NCBI GenBank assembly: GCA_905250115.1
Contig: CAJNOI010000186.1
Location: 62,001 to 126,000 of the forward strand
DNA length: 64,000 bases
Direction: 5' to 3'
From: Adineta steineri
Taxonomy: Eukaryota; Rotifera; Eurotatoria; Adinetida; Adinetidae
Of this stretch, positions 22,798-34,696 are shown piece by piece. Position 1 is the stretch's first letter, and each line of letters begins with the position of its first letter. A program made the position numbers and the translations under genes. Below the pieces are notes generated by a model. It saw nothing but the letters and a program-made list of their open reading frames with translations. It was not told the origin of the DNA and made no database searches.

Positions 22798-23847
22798 TTA
22801 TACATCAGTTTCAAAAAAGACTTGATTTTTTTTATATAAACTTCTTTTTGGATGTTTATTTGTTATTAATATTGGTTTTAGATCGTCATCATCATCATCA
22901 TGAAATGGAATTGTTGTTGGAACATGTTGTTCTTTTATTGCTGTTGCATTATCTCGAATAAGTGGATGACGAGATAAACTAGGAGTAAGTGGTTGATCAC
23001 TATTTGGTGTATTCCATGGTGTATTATCTAAAAGATGTGCAATACAATCATCAGCATTCACATCCAATTGTTCATTAGTATCATTATCATCATAGTCATA
23101 TGCAAACGGTTGAAGATTTTCTAATGTAAATGTTACATTATTATCATTCATATCATCGAGAGTTAGTTTTGTTGACGAATCAGAAACAAGTTTCATTTCC
23201 ATGGGGATATTTTCATAAGTAAGATCTCCATTTTCAGCAATACGAGATAACATTTGTTTTACGATATTCTGTTGGGGATTTTGATCATCTTGTGCTATTT
23301 GTATTGATAAACGTCGTAATGTCGTTCGTCTTTGTAAAGTAAGAGCTTTTTTCCGACGATGATTCTGAATAATAACAGGTAAAAGCATTATAACACTTAA
23401 TGCATACATCATCGGTACAAATAATGGATTATAAGACGGGAGAAAAACTTCTGGTAAATCAGGATCTATTTCATCTTTTTTAAATAAACGTATATCTTTA
23501 CATTGAATATTGAGATTATTCACTTGTAAAATAAAATGAAAACAAATAATAAATAAATGACGTATATTTAGTGTAAAATTTTGATGAAAAATTTCAATAG
23601 AATGTTCTTCTGATTTATTATTTGTCGATAAAAATAAACCAAATTTTAATTGTTCATCTCCAAATTCACGAAATGTAATAAAATATGAATAATTTGTTGT
23701 TAGATTATACCATAATATTATTGTATCATTTTCTCCATAGTCTAGATTAATATTCAATGAATTAGTAATTTTTGTTTGATTATTCGATAAAGATATAACA
23801 GAATACATAAAACAATAAATAATAATAATAATAGAATATGATGACAT
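22798..23847 (-). CDS. Orphan single-pass type I membrane glycoprotein, 349 aa
   Basis: No family recognised. A hydrophobic N-terminus (SYSIIIIIYCFMYSVISL, residues 3-20) reads as a signal peptide. The ~120-residue ectodomain has six N-glycosylation sequons (N23, N40, N48, N52, N77, N90). A transmembrane helix covers about 142-160 (LFVPMMYALSVIMLLPVII), followed by the basic stop-transfer QNHRRKKA. The ~190-residue cytoplasmic tail is acidic and Asp-rich, with a DDDDDD run near residue 318. ATG at 23847, single exon. The topology fits a receptor or adhesion protein, but no extracellular fold can be named. Confidence 0.7.
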   Translation of the reverse strand: MSSYSIIIIIYCFMYSVISLSNNQTKITNSLNINLDYGENDTIILWYNLTTNYSYFITFREFGDEQLKFGLFLSTNNKSEEHSIEIFHQNFTLNIRHLFIICFHFILQVNNLNIQCKDIRLFKKDEIDPDLPEVFLPSYNPLFVPMMYALSVIMLLPVIIQNHRRKKALTLQRRTTLRRLSIQIAQDDQNPQQNIVKQMLSRIAENGDLTYENIPMEMKLVSDSSTKLTLDDMNDNNVTFTLENLQPFAYDYDDNDTNEQLDVNADDCIAHLLDNTPWNTPNSDQPLTPSLSRHPLIRDNATAIKEQHVPTTIPFHDDDDDDLKPILITNKHPKRSLYKKNQVFFETDV

Positions 23848-26617
23848 AAACGAATTTAATATTTAACTAGTATGAAAACTTTCTATCATTGAATCTAATT
23901 GTTGATAATAACAGGAAAAAAAATAAAAAAAAAATTTTTTTTTTTCTATATAAACATTAAGTTTTCTTAACTGTTAGCATTTTTCTTGTTCTTTTTCTTT
24001 TCTCCTGTAATGACATACGTTTGCGTCAGGCAATAGAAAAACCTGCTAGAAAGTGATGTATGTGTCGTATCTATACATTAGAGAATGGTCTTCGTGTCAA
24101 TGAACCATGAGTCGGTAAAAATTTGCTTTGGTTTCTTTTTCTTTCTCTCTCTTTTCCATTAGCGTTTTTTTTCCCGCCAAAAAGAAAGAGAAAGAAGCGA
24201 AAGGCATGCTTATACTTATTGATATATATATCCTTACATTTTTATGACAGTAATGGTTGTATTAAAACTTTTCCGAAAGACATTTTTCAGTTATTTCCAA
24301 AAGAATTATAATAAAAAAAAACTAGTTGCAATCTTAACGAGAAAGAGCATTACTGCATGTTCAATATAAAAATATACACAAGATCTATATTATCATGAAA
24401 TCATGTTTTTTGTTAGTTACTGAGAATGAAAAAAAACATTGATAATATAATTATTATAAACATTAACATAAATAGATTATTATTCTAAACTATTAGATAT
24501 CTTAATACTTCATTTGCAAGCAATTTTATTATTGTTTATCACAGATTGATAGAACGATACTTAATCTTATCTCCTGTCATAATCTTGCGTGTCTTTTTAT
24601 TTATTCAATGTACTTTTAATAGAAAAGAATTGCAAGTAACTCATGACCTAAATCATTTTTCTCTAAAATATCTTACACAGTTCACTGCCGTATGAAGTAT
24701 ACTATAAAAAAAGTATGACAAATATATCATATGAGAGTACGGAAACAGAAAGGAGAAGTGCTTATTAGTCATATAGAAATAAATAGAACAATGTAAACAT
24801 AGTGATTTATAACATAAAAGAGAATTGTTTAGAAATGTAGACAATAGACAGAACATAGAGAAACGAAGTCTGATACTGCTATTTGGAAACAAAGTGAAGG
24901 AAGTAATATTGAATAATAACAATTTCAATAGCAGTTTCTATGAAATATGTCAAAATCGACCAAAGGGAAAATTAGTTTTACCATAATATAGTTTTTCCAT
25001 CGAATGCGCATTTCTAATCCGACTATTTTCTTTCTGTTTTTTATTATTGTCTGTTCTAGCTTGCATTTTTTTCCTTCCTATATAAAATTACCATATTATA
25101 TGAATTTATTTTTGGAAATTATATTCCTTCTATTAAATATTTTCAAATATTAAACAATATAGATTATTTTATTCAGAAAAATTAACTAAATTGAATGACG
25201 TATTTAGATTATATTTTTGATGATTTTCATTAGTCTCTCATATCCATAAAAGCTATCTAAACAATGCTGAGCATAATGAAAATGGACAGCTTATACTTAT
25301 ATAAGTATGTTACTAAAGGAAGTGATTATTATAGAACAGGAGTTTTAGTTAAAAGCAGGGGTCTATGAAAATTTATAGAAAAAGAAATCAGGAAATTAGT
25401 ATTGATGCATGGTTTGTATACTTGTATGTGCTCTCCGAAATGAATTATTTACATAAAAATAGATCATATAAAATATATACAGGACGTTCTAACTTATTTA
25501 CTTAACACTTTCCATTGAATTTTCCCCATTTTCCAATTAGATGAAGAATAAAAACAAATCAAGGGTTTTATATGTAAAAATTGTATGTCTGAATGCACTA
25601 AAGATATAATGTATTTTGTGACAAAAAAGTCAGTTGTTTAAAATTATTATTTCCAAATTTATTTTTATCAAAAGAGAAATCGCTTTAGCTAGTTAAAACA
25701 TAGTTCTTAAATATATAAAAAACATCATTATTTTGTTTTGTTTTCAGTCAATATTTGATAATACTTCAATTGAGTCAAAATCTACATGAATGACAGAATG
25801 ACATCAAGTTCAATTCAACTTGAAAAAGCAATGATTATTCTTATTTATTAAGAAAACAATTAAGGTCATCAAGAATAAGCTCGAACTCTATATACATTAA
25901 ATATGTTTTTCTCTTAGAATTTTTTAATAGATTTATGTTAGTCACTACATCGTTTTTAGTTTACAGTATGTTCATAATTCTCTTTTTGCTCTCGAATATT
26001 TACGATCATTTTTAATACTTATTCTTAATGGTAAACATCACGATTAATGAATAAACGTTTTTGTGTAACAACGATCAGTCATACATACATTATACTTAAA
26101 CAACATATATATGTTATTAATAACAAAACGCATCAATCGTCGGTCTAACTATAATATAATTGACTTGAACAATAAGAAATTATTGCTTAATTGAAAAGCT
26201 TTAGAGAAACTAATAATAAAAAAAGATATTAAACTGATTTGTTTTTGAGCAAGGAACAAATAATCAATTATGAGTTTAGAAATTTTTTATGGGTTTTTGC
26301 TCAAGAATAATGAGGGAATCTTTGAAAAGCCGAGAAAACTTGTTTGGACTGAAAATCTTTTCATACTTCTTTATTTTTTCACTATTGCAGTTTCGAAAAT
26401 AAAAGTTGGAACCTTTATTACTCAATCAGCTGGTAGAACAAAATCTGCTATACAAAATGTACTATTTGATTTTTGTTTTGGTCTAAAGGCAAGATTTCTC
26501 AATTTTTTCTATATCCTGATTCATGAGAAATCGACTTCTTGATCAAAAGGTGTTTTTCACAAAAAGGAGCTTCTGAGAAAATACATATAACTTCACTTAT
26601 GTTAAAGCTATGACTTA

Positions 26618-26690
26618 AGGGTGCGCGTGGTTAGGTATGTGAATAAAGAAAAGATTAGTTCTCACTCACACGCATAGCCTTCATGACTAG
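26618..26690. repeat. Weak telomere-like foldback
   Basis: G-rich AGGGTGCGCGTGGTTAGG near 26618 faces CTCACTCACACGCATAGCC near 26661. The match is much more degenerate than in the other copies. Confidence 0.4.
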
Positions 26691-26883
26691 TTTCGAACAG
26701 AAAGAGAGCCCATATGGTTGATATTCGCATCATTTACTTCCCAAGTAGTCATTAAATATTTGAGATAAGCACGTTTCTTATCTACGACCATATTTGTTTG
26801 AATAATGCTTCATCAATTACTTCTCGGCAGAATTGCTTTCGGTGAATAACCATTGAAATAGTTATCATGCTTGTCTCTCTTAC

Positions 26884-26897
26884 TATAAATATATAAA
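26884..26897 (+). promoter_or_regulatory. TATA-like element before the fibrinogen-domain gene
   Basis: TATAAATATATAAA lies 51-64 bp upstream of the ATG at 26948, a suitable distance for a core promoter with a short 5' leader. Confidence 0.45.
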
Positions 26898-26947
26898 TTC
26901 GATGAAAAGCAGTACTTACTTCGCATTATTGATATTGAAGAGCAAAG

Positions 26948-27750
26948 ATGACATTGAAGCGCATAGTACTTTTAGTGATGTTGATCGAAATGGTGAATGG
27001 CTATGATATTGATGCTGACCTAGCGCGTGGTCTAATTTCTAACGATTCACTTCTCATTCAACTCAAATCAAATGATTACATGCATTTAAGTGATTATCCT
27101 GAAGATTGTGCTGCAGTTTATCTCAATGCAATCGCATCACAACAACACACTACTACTGGTGTCTATGAGATTTGGCCTAGACAAGGTTTGAACTCTCGCT
27201 TTTCTCATCATTTCTATTGTTTGCATACTGATTATCATTCCCACTACTGAAAGGAGGATTACTCACCAGGCGACTGCATCGAAAACGAGCAGATGTTCGT
27301 TCGTTCGCTTCTTTGTTCATAACATTCACACATATAGCCATCTGTTTATCAATCTCCCTATGAAAGTACGAGAGGGAAGGACGAGGGGAGAGGCAATTTC
27401 ATCTAACAGAGTACGGAGATGCAGGAACTGAAGCATTGGGACGGGGAAAAGGAAGCATAAATTCCACTGCAATCGGCAGCTTTCGGTAGAAGGCTTAATG
27501 ACGTTTATGATACTTTACTTGTAGGTAAACCAATGAAAGTATGGTGTGACATGGATACAGATGGTGGTGGATGGACAGTTTTTCAGAAGCGAGGTGATTT
27601 CACTCCACAAGAAGACTTTTATCGAACATGGTTGGAATATAAGCGAGGTTTTGGAGATCTTCATCGACAATTTTGGCTCGGCAATGATCGTCTATCAATG
27701 TTGACTAATCAAGATCTATATCAACTAAGAGTTGACATGGAAGATTTTGA
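26948..27750 (+). CDS. Fibrinogen-related secreted protein, truncated by the assembly gap
   Basis: Secreted lectin-like protein with the start of a fibrinogen C-terminal domain (FReD), as in ficolins and tachylectins, which bind glycans in innate recognition. Exon 1 is 26948-27185: signal peptide MTLKRIVLLVMLIEMVNG, then SDYPEDCAAVYLNA and GVYEIWPRQG. Exon 2 starts at 27525: KPMKVWCDMDTDGGGWTVFQ, then a WLEYKRGFGDLHRQFWLGND stretch and LYQLRVDMEDF. These are hallmark FReD motifs. The frame then enters 100 Ns at 27751. The calcium site and the C-terminal Cys-containing half would lie beyond. The sequence after the gap does not resume a FReD frame, so the rest is missing, inside a gap of unknown size, or lost by misassembly. 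Only about half of a ~220-residue domain is visible. Confidence 0.85.
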
Positions 27751-27850
27751 NNNNNNNNNNNNNNNNNNNNNNNNNNNNNNNNNNNNNNNNNNNNNNNNNN
27801 NNNNNNNNNNNNNNNNNNNNNNNNNNNNNNNNNNNNNNNNNNNNNNNNNN
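27751..27850. other. Assembly gap (100 N)
   Basis: A run of exactly 100 Ns, a conventional placeholder for a gap of unknown length, falling inside the fibrinogen domain. The 27851-28160 sequence beyond it carries no recognised coding frame. Confidence 0.99.
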
Positions 27851-28166
27851 AACAATGTAAAATATAGGAAGTGGTACTATGAAAATATAATGATTATAAA
27901 AGAAAGAACATTTGATGCTCAACAATGAATAAAATATGTAAACAAAGAAAGGAAATCCTAAATCTGCTAAAAAAAGGAACCAACGCATTAGAGAAACCTT
28001 TTAATGGCCTCGAAATTTGCTTTTCAAGAATATTCTTAAATTTCAAAGGATTCGTCGAACATTCAATCTCATGTACGAATGACTACTTCACTTTTAAAAG
28101 TCACTAAAAATAAAGTTTTGAATTTCTCATTAGATGCGTTTTTTTCTTCTTCTGCGAATTTTATAT

Positions 28167-29596
28167 TTATTTACTTAAAAGTCTAACAGATGAAGTTGAT
28201 GTATTGATCATTTGAGTTAAAGATGGTTCTGTATTGATTGTCGGTGATGGTACAATCGCTATATCTAAATAAATATTTTATTGAAAAGAAAAAACAATTT
28301 TCATCAAAGATTTTCTACCTGACATTTTCACTTTAGCGTTTCTTAATTTTTCGATTAATTTCATTTTTGTACCCGTTGTACTTAAATTTAATTTTCTACA
28401 TTCATTTTTTAAATCAGTTACTTTCATTTTTTCAAATGCTTGAATATCATCCGTTATTGTTGATAAAATATTAACACTATCATCAAATGGTTGTTGAAGA
28501 AGATTACCAATTAAATTATCTTCATGATTGATTTCACTATTTATATTTTCTTCATCATTATCTTCAGATTTTGTATCATGAAGTAATTCAAGAAATAATT
28601 GTTGTTGTTTCAGTTGTATTCGATATTGATTTTTATTTAATGTACTATCATGTTCTAATGGTACAAGTGGTAAAAGTGTTGCTTGTACAGGTTGTACAAT
28701 AAGGGATGGTGTTGGTTGTAATGGTACTTTTGTAACTTCAACTTTTCGTGATGGTCCTTTATATTCATGAAATGTTAAACTTGATTTTGCTTTTAATGTT
28801 GATGTTAATGAACGTTTTGTAATTGACGAAAACGATTGTCCATTAGTTGTATTAGAAAATGACGATGTTTTTGGACGGAGTGGTCGTTGTTGTTGAGAAT
28901 CAGTTGAACAAAAAACTGGTGTAGTTAGAATAGGTGTTGATATGGGTGTTGATTTTGTACTTGGAAATTTAATACGTCCACCTTGTATAGCTTCTTTAAG
29001 ATTTGGATCTGTTTCTAAAATATTATTTGCAACTAATTCTAATATTCCTGGACGTGCTGCTAATTTATCATTTAGATTATCAGCTAAACGTGCACGTTTT
29101 AATTGACGTTGGGTTTTTTGTATTGCTGGTGCTGCTGTTGTATCTGACAAAATATTATGTTCGATTAATAATTGACGATCAGGACGAGATATTATTTTAT
29201 TTTTTAATATATCTTGTGTCTAGAATGATAATGAGAAATAAAATAAAATACAAAAGAAAAGAAATATTTCTTTTATAGTACTTTTCGCATTTGTAATTGT
29301 TTACGTTGTTCATAAAATGGTAGTGGCGCTTTAGGTGGTGGCATAATGCCAACATCAACAAGTTGTTTAAGTGATCGACGTGTTTGTAATTTTCGTTTAA
29401 GTGCTATTATAAATAAATAAATAAATAAATATTTCATATTTTTCATGGAATTAAACTTACATTCTCGATTTTTTTCAAGTTCTTGTGTTAATGACTGTTC
29501 GTTTATTTGCTGCTGTGGACTATCATCTTCTTTTAATATCGACATTGTGTCGATATTATTTAATGTATCAATGATATTATTATTATCGAATGCCAT
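28167..29596 (-). CDS. MRTF: Compact myocardin-related transcription factor, 418 aa
   Basis: Actin-regulated coactivator of SRF; RPEL motifs bind G-actin and hold it in the cytoplasm. Exons: 29461-29596, 29282-29403, 28319-29219 and 28167-28264, all GT-AG and in frame. The three RPEL motifs are QTRRSLKQLVDVGIMPP, SRPDRQLLIEHNIL and ARPGILELVANNIL, joined by the conserved PFYEQRKQ and KRARLADNLNDK segments that match animal MRTFs closely. A SAP domain follows near residues 340-375 (VTDLKNECRKLNLSTTGTKM). The protein ends about 45 residues after SAP, so the leucine zipper and long transactivation domain of vertebrate MRTFs (over 900 aa) are missing from this model. Either the rotifer protein is short, or more 3' exons exist downstream of 28167. 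Start: ATG at 29596. Confidence 0.92.
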
Positions 29597-30701
29597 CACA
29601 TATAAAATAAAATTTTTCGTCTGCCTACTAACAACATATTCTAAATAAATAAAATAAAATCAGGTCATAAAAAATGTTTATTTAGTATTCTTGTGGTCAC
29701 ATTGACTACTGTTGTTCAGTGACTAGTATTCTTCTTTCTTTCTACAATAACGTATACATATTAAAGAAAGAATAGAACAGAACATCTGTCTTTGTCGTTT
29801 TTCTTTTGCTTACTTTATGGCTTACGATGTATGTATACACGCTCGAGCGTAGGTAGCAAAACGATGGTACGTAATGGTAATAGGCGACGTACACATCCGT
29901 ATCTTCCCTTATACACTCAATACATACACACGCACTATCTTCTATTATGTTCTTTATTCCTCAAGAAAAAAAATCATGACGAATGTCAGGGTCGAAACAA
30001 AAAGAACAAGAAACACAATTAGAAAACGATTGATAAGATCAAATTTCATATGTTGATGAAAGAAACTAATCATGATTTCTTTTTTTATTCCTCAACAATA
30101 GATTCATGACAAAACTTTTGATATTCTATATAGAAGAATAGAAGAGAGAGAAAGAAAAAAGAAAACAATAAACTGTACTATAGTTATTTTGTTAAGCTGA
30201 ACTACGCAAATAAATCGGAGAATGACTCTATAAATTTCAGCTTGTATTCTCATTCTTCCTATTTCGTTGATTTACATTGTTGTTTATCTGCTTACTTAGT
30301 CGCCGGTGTATGGTTAAATAACATATTATTAATACAATAATGAATCATGAGAAAATTTGTTATTGGTTCTTGACCTATATAAATAGCCAAAGTAGATGTC
30401 AGTAGAAACTTATCGACCCGATCAATGTTCTTAAGTCATATAGAATTTATGAATATTTGATTTTATTCGCTTGGATAAGTGGAGAGCATGTTTGATTCAA
30501 GAGAGTGATTGATTGATTGAAAATATTTATTAATAAAAATACGATTTAAAAGGAAAAAAAAAATGCCTAAAGGTATATTCTGAATCAATGAATCGAATAA
30601 TTATTCAATGACAAAATTATAATAAAAATTTATTAAATAAATACACTCTCAAAAACAACGATAATACATGAAACGAAGAAAACAAATGTTTTTATTGAAA
30701 T
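29597..30701. other. Intergenic
   Basis: Upstream of MRTF and downstream of the first tetraspan gene. Only short overlapping frames of low complexity (29792-30056). No conserved feature recognised. Confidence 0.55.
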
Positions 30702-31772
30702 CTAGATTTTAATAGGAACTAAATCATCAGAATCAATTGACCATCTTGAACGACGAACAGATTCAACTAAAGAAGTTTTTATTGTACCACCATTCGAAAT
30801 ATTCACATCTGTATTTGGTAATGATATAGATTCTATTGTATTTTCCTTCGTAATTTCAACATCTGTCTTTACTATTTTTGTTGGAATTAAATTTTCAATA
30901 TGAGTCGAAACATTTTTGTCGGTTGTTAATGGTAATAAAGATTCTATTACATTCTCCGTAGTAATTGAAACATCTGTATCTTTAGTTTCTGTTGAAACTG
31001 TATTCGAAATATTATTGATCGAGGTTAAAACATTTATGTTTGTAGACGATGGTGATAACAATTTTATTACATTTTTATCAGTCACTGAAACTTGTGCAGT
31101 TTTTATGGACTCTTCAGTTTTAATGTTATCAATAGGAGTTGTTGTATGATGTTTTTTTGAAATTTTTGACATTGATGGTTTGCCTCTCTTCAATTTAATA
31201 CATGTTACAACATATATAATAATATAAACTATATAAAAAGCAAACATAAGAGCTGCAGCAGCTAATTGTCCTTTAATTAATGATATTTTAATATCATTAA
31301 ATTGACTTGTAGAATAGAATATACCACGAATAGGTTTCGTACTATTGCATAAAGATAATGAAAAAAAACATGTAGTAGGATAACTTATGAAATATGCATC
31401 GAAACCAATAATACAAATAGCGAAAAATAATGAAATACATTGGATTATAAGTGTATATGTTGCACATTTACGAGTAAAACGACAAGATCCTGAAATTTAA
31501 ATTAAAAGTTTTCTTATTATAATAATGTTAAAGAAAAATATTAGTATACCTGCAATTATTTGTGATATCCATGCAGCTACAAAGAATAAACTTGCCCAAA
31601 AGCCAATATAAATTGTACAATGAAAAACATCAATAAGTACACTACCTAATTCACAAGCGATAATAACCAAAGTGCAAAGACATTGATAGAAAGCAAATAA
31701 ATTAGATAGAACTGATGGAAATTTCTGACGCCATTTTTTTTCTAATTCTATTTCATGTGTATTATTGATCAT
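30702..31772 (-). CDS. Four-transmembrane protein with Thr/Ser-rich tail, paralogue 1, 336 aa
   Basis: Exons 31550-31772 and 30702-31489 join in phase 1. Four helices: CLCTLVIIACELGSVLIDVF, IYIGFWASLFFVAAWISQI, TLIIQCISLFFAICIIGF and LAAAALMFAFYIVYIIIYVV. Short termini face the cytosol and Cys residues lie in the loop between helices 3 and 4 (TTCFFS, LCNST). The layout resembles MS4A/CD20-like or MARVEL-type tetraspans, but no signature allows assignment. The ~150-residue tail carries loose repeats around ENVIESL and KTDVEIT. The neighbour at 32100-33017 is a clear paralogue with the same intron position and the shared words ACELGSVLID/GCEVGSVLID and YIGFWASLFF/YVGFWASLFF. ATG at 31772. Confidence 0.8.
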
Positions 31773-32099
31773 GATTATTATATTTCTCACAACGAAAATA
31801 ACATTTTTTTATTTTGTTTTTTGATTAATCAATAAATGTTTAGGGTTTCTTCTTTGTTTTTTCAATTTTGCTTTGTGATATAACTGTCATGACAAATATC
31901 AATTATTTCTATTCACATGAGTTTTTTTACTCTCTAACTCGTATTTTCATTTTACGGACATGGAAATCAATGAGGTGTTTTAAGTTAATAAACATTTATT
32001 TAAAAAGGAAAAAATAGTATTTATTCATTAAATGATATAAAAATATATATATTTAAAAATAAAGTTTATTTATTTTTGTCTTATACATTCAACGAGAAA
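31773..32099. other. Spacer between the tetraspan paralogues
   Basis: 327 bp between stop and start of two same-strand paralogues. AT-rich, with an AATAAA-type word near 32058 on the plus strand only. No pyrimidine-AG acceptor directly before the ATG at 31772, so nothing marks it as an operon. Confidence 0.5.
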
Positions 32100-33017
32100 T
32101 TATTGTGGTGGCTTCTTGCGTACACTAACATTCATCATTGTACTACAAGTTGGACATACAAGATCATTAGTACGACCTTCACCATTATCAAGAATAATCA
32201 TTGGACGATGATATAAAGGAGAACCAGGTTTTGGTGGACGAACATTGAGAGCTGGTGGAGCAATTACCATACCATCAGGTCCAGTTGGTAAAGGTGGCAT
32301 TGAATACGGTGGCACTGAATACGGTGTTGTTTGTGGATAAACAATCGGTCGTTTAGCAGCCCGATAAACTCGTATAGTCGTTATGATATATATTCCAATA
32401 CTAATTAAACATAAAACAAACATAACAGCACCAGCAGCTAATTGCCCTTTAATTAATGGTATTTTAATATTATAAAAATTTGAATATGTATAAAATAGAC
32501 CACGAGTAGTTCCTAAACCGTTACATATAGATGATGAAAAAAAACATGTTGTAGGATAAATTATATAATATGAATCAAAACCGATAACACAAGCTGCGAA
32601 AAATAATGAGATAACTTGCATTATAAGTGTATATGTAGCACAACCACGATTACGACAACAACATGCTTTAAAATAAAAATAATAGAAGTAAAAAATAAGA
32701 ACATGAAATAATTACATACATGTCGTTGCTTGTGAAATCCATGCAAATATAAAAAATAAACTTGCCCAAAAACCTACATAGATTGTTGCAGTAACCATAT
32801 CAATAAGTACACTACCAACTTCACATCCAATAATGACAAATGTAATTCCAAATTGTAGAAAAGAGAGTATACCAGAAATAATCGCTGGAAATTTTATTTT
32901 CCATGGTTTTGGTGGTTGAACGGGAGCCATCGGTTGAAGAGGAGTCATGGATTGAAGAGGGGTCATTGGTTGAGGAGTAGCTATTGGTTGAATACCTGGT
33001 GTAGTTCCTAGCATCAT
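32100..33017 (-). CDS. Four-transmembrane protein, paralogue 2, 287 aa
   Basis: Exons 32720-33017 and 32100-32665. The N-terminus has Pro/Met repeats (PMTPLQSMTPLQPMAPVQ). Helices: FGITFVIIGCEVGSVLIDMV, IYVGFWASLFFIFAWISQA, YTLIMQVISLFFAACVIGF and LAAGAVMFVLCLISIGIYII. The tail is Pro-rich (VPPYSMPPLPTGPDG) and ends in CPTCSTMMNVSVRKKPPQ, with a CxxC pair that paralogue 1 lacks. Both genes keep the tandem order, the single intron in the same place, and the PTTCFFS loop. Function unknown; the tail could bind WW or SH3 domains. Confidence 0.8.
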
Positions 33018-33577
33018 TCTCAATTTTTTTTTAAACTAGTTGCTGTTGAATAAAACTATTCAATTTTATATAACATCATCCGATCTTGTTTACTTTAACT
33101 ATTTCTTTTTTTTCTCTTTCTAAATTACAAATACCATAAGGTTTCTTTTTTTCGTCATGTTTGAATAAAAATTATTATAATTCTATACTGATAGCTCACC
33201 CACGTCTTGCTAGTAAGACAAAGAAAAAGGCGACATACAACTGTATGAATGTCAACATTGTTATTGAAATTTTATTTTATTCGAAAATAAATATAATTAG
33301 ATGTAATATAAGAAAATAATCCAAAGATGATGATAATAAATCAATTAGAATATGTATACAAAACTTTTGACAACATTTTCTTTTATTTCTCAATGTAAAA
33401 TAGATCAAATAACAAATAAAACAGACGAAATGAAAATTGTTTTTTCTTGTTATCTTCTTATTTTTTGATATTTCATCATAGACTATTCATTCGTCTGAAT
33501 AGCATAAGCATAATGGTCGGTCATTGTTCAGAAATTGTATATATTCGAGCAATAACTATACATACAATCTATGCAAA
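33018..33577. other. Divergent intergenic region
   Basis: Lies between the minus-strand tetraspan gene and the plus-strand Thr-rich gene, so it should hold both promoters. AT-rich with no distinctive motif beyond CTTT-rich tracts. Confidence 0.5.
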
Positions 33578-34150
33578 ATGATTTCTCACTTTCTTTTCTT
33601 CTTTTCAATTACAATTTTGACAAGTAGCATGTCAACTGTGCCCTGGAATATAACCACAACTACTGTCAAAGTAACATCCACTATTCCAACCCAAATGACA
33701 TCCATTGAAACAAGTACAATAGTGAGTACAACAACAACTACAACGACGACATCGAGTTTACCGACGACGACAACAACAACAGTCAAATTAGAAGAAGAAA
33801 CTACAAAAGCTAATATTGAAGATAATAAATCCTATGAGTTTCAATCAAATTTTAGTCGTAATAATGATTCAGTATTCGTTACTCTTCATTCAAACGTATC
33901 GAATGCAAATGTTTCTATTAATAATACATTTACAAGTATTAAAAATGATAATTCTTCATGTGAAATTTTATTTAATGAACAATCAATGCAGCCAAGTAAA
34001 ACTATTAATACCAAAATTCTGATAAATTTCAATGGATCAATGACACGTGAATTAGCAATTCAACTTGGTGATCGTTTCATCGACATTGCAGACCTCTTAT
34101 TAACAGTTCACTCTGTGGCTAATGGAAACAATTCAATAAAAACTGTTTAA
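33578..34150 (+). CDS. Secreted Thr-rich mucin-like protein, 190 aa
   Basis: No family recognised. The first ATG in the frame (33578) gives a signal peptide, MISHFLFFFSITILTSSMST. Residues about 25-75 are Thr-dominated (STIVSTTTTTTTTSSLP), a typical O-glycosylation domain. Several N-linked sequons follow (NFS, NVS, NNT, NSS, NGS). The C-terminal part, with NTKILINFNGSMTRELAIQL, looks globular and contains a single Cys. No membrane anchor is visible, so it is probably secreted or part of the cuticle/mucus. Single exon. The frame continues upstream only through non-ATG codons. Confidence 0.6.
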   Translation: MISHFLFFFSITILTSSMSTVPWNITTTTVKVTSTIPTQMTSIETSTIVSTTTTTTTTSSLPTTTTTTVKLEEETTKANIEDNKSYEFQSNFSRNNDSVFVTLHSNVSNANVSINNTFTSIKNDNSSCEILFNEQSMQPSKTINTKILINFNGSMTRELAIQLGDRFIDIADLLLTVHSVANGNNSIKTV

Positions 34151-34696
34151 AAATTATTTGTTTGGAAAAAAATAATTGTTGTTTTTGAGTGTGAATGTGA
34201 ATTGTATTAATCTTCATACAAAATTTGACGTACTGAATAAATAAATCAAATTTTCACGTCATTCTTTAGCATCATTAAATGGAACTTTAATATAAATCTT
34301 AATTTGAAGAACTTTAAAAGCAATCTAACAAAAAGTTCAGCAAATAAAAAATATTTTATAACAAATACCCAGTTTTAAGTCGAATCAATGTGACATTCAT
34401 TGTATTATGCTTAGTTTGTTTAGGAATAATCTTTACAATTAATTAATTTATGAAAAGTATATAACCTCATCAGTAATGAATAAGCAACAAAATTCGAAAG
34501 GAAATTTACTTGTCTATAACATTGACATGTTATTCAGACAGACGTCGCTAGAAATCGCTAGAATAACTTTTTTACTTAACAAAGTATTCGTTTATCTCTT
34601 GCACCAATAAAAACAAATATAGTAACTTAAGGTTGTGCGTAGAAGTGGAACTACTACTACTATTAGAAGAAAATTATACCTAATTTATCGTTGAAA
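34151..34696. other. Intergenic
   Basis: 546 bp between two plus-strand genes. AATAAATAAA at 34239 is a likely polyadenylation signal of the upstream gene. No other feature recognised. Confidence 0.5.

Larger units (their letters stand above)
23848..26947. other. 3.1-kb gene-poor stretch
   Basis: No gene supported; the open frames at 24653-24928 (minus) and 26270-26542 (plus) match nothing recognisable. Contains a weak telomere-like foldback near 26618-26690 and the fibrinogen-gene promoter at its right end. Confidence 0.55.

Noticed and set aside
26270-26542. Plus-strand 90-codon frame as a gene
   Set aside because: No recognisable family, no splice context, ordinary for AT-rich intergenic DNA.
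33586-33786. Minus-strand Val-rich frame opposite the Thr-rich gene
   Set aside because: It is the antisense shadow of a Thr-codon repeat.
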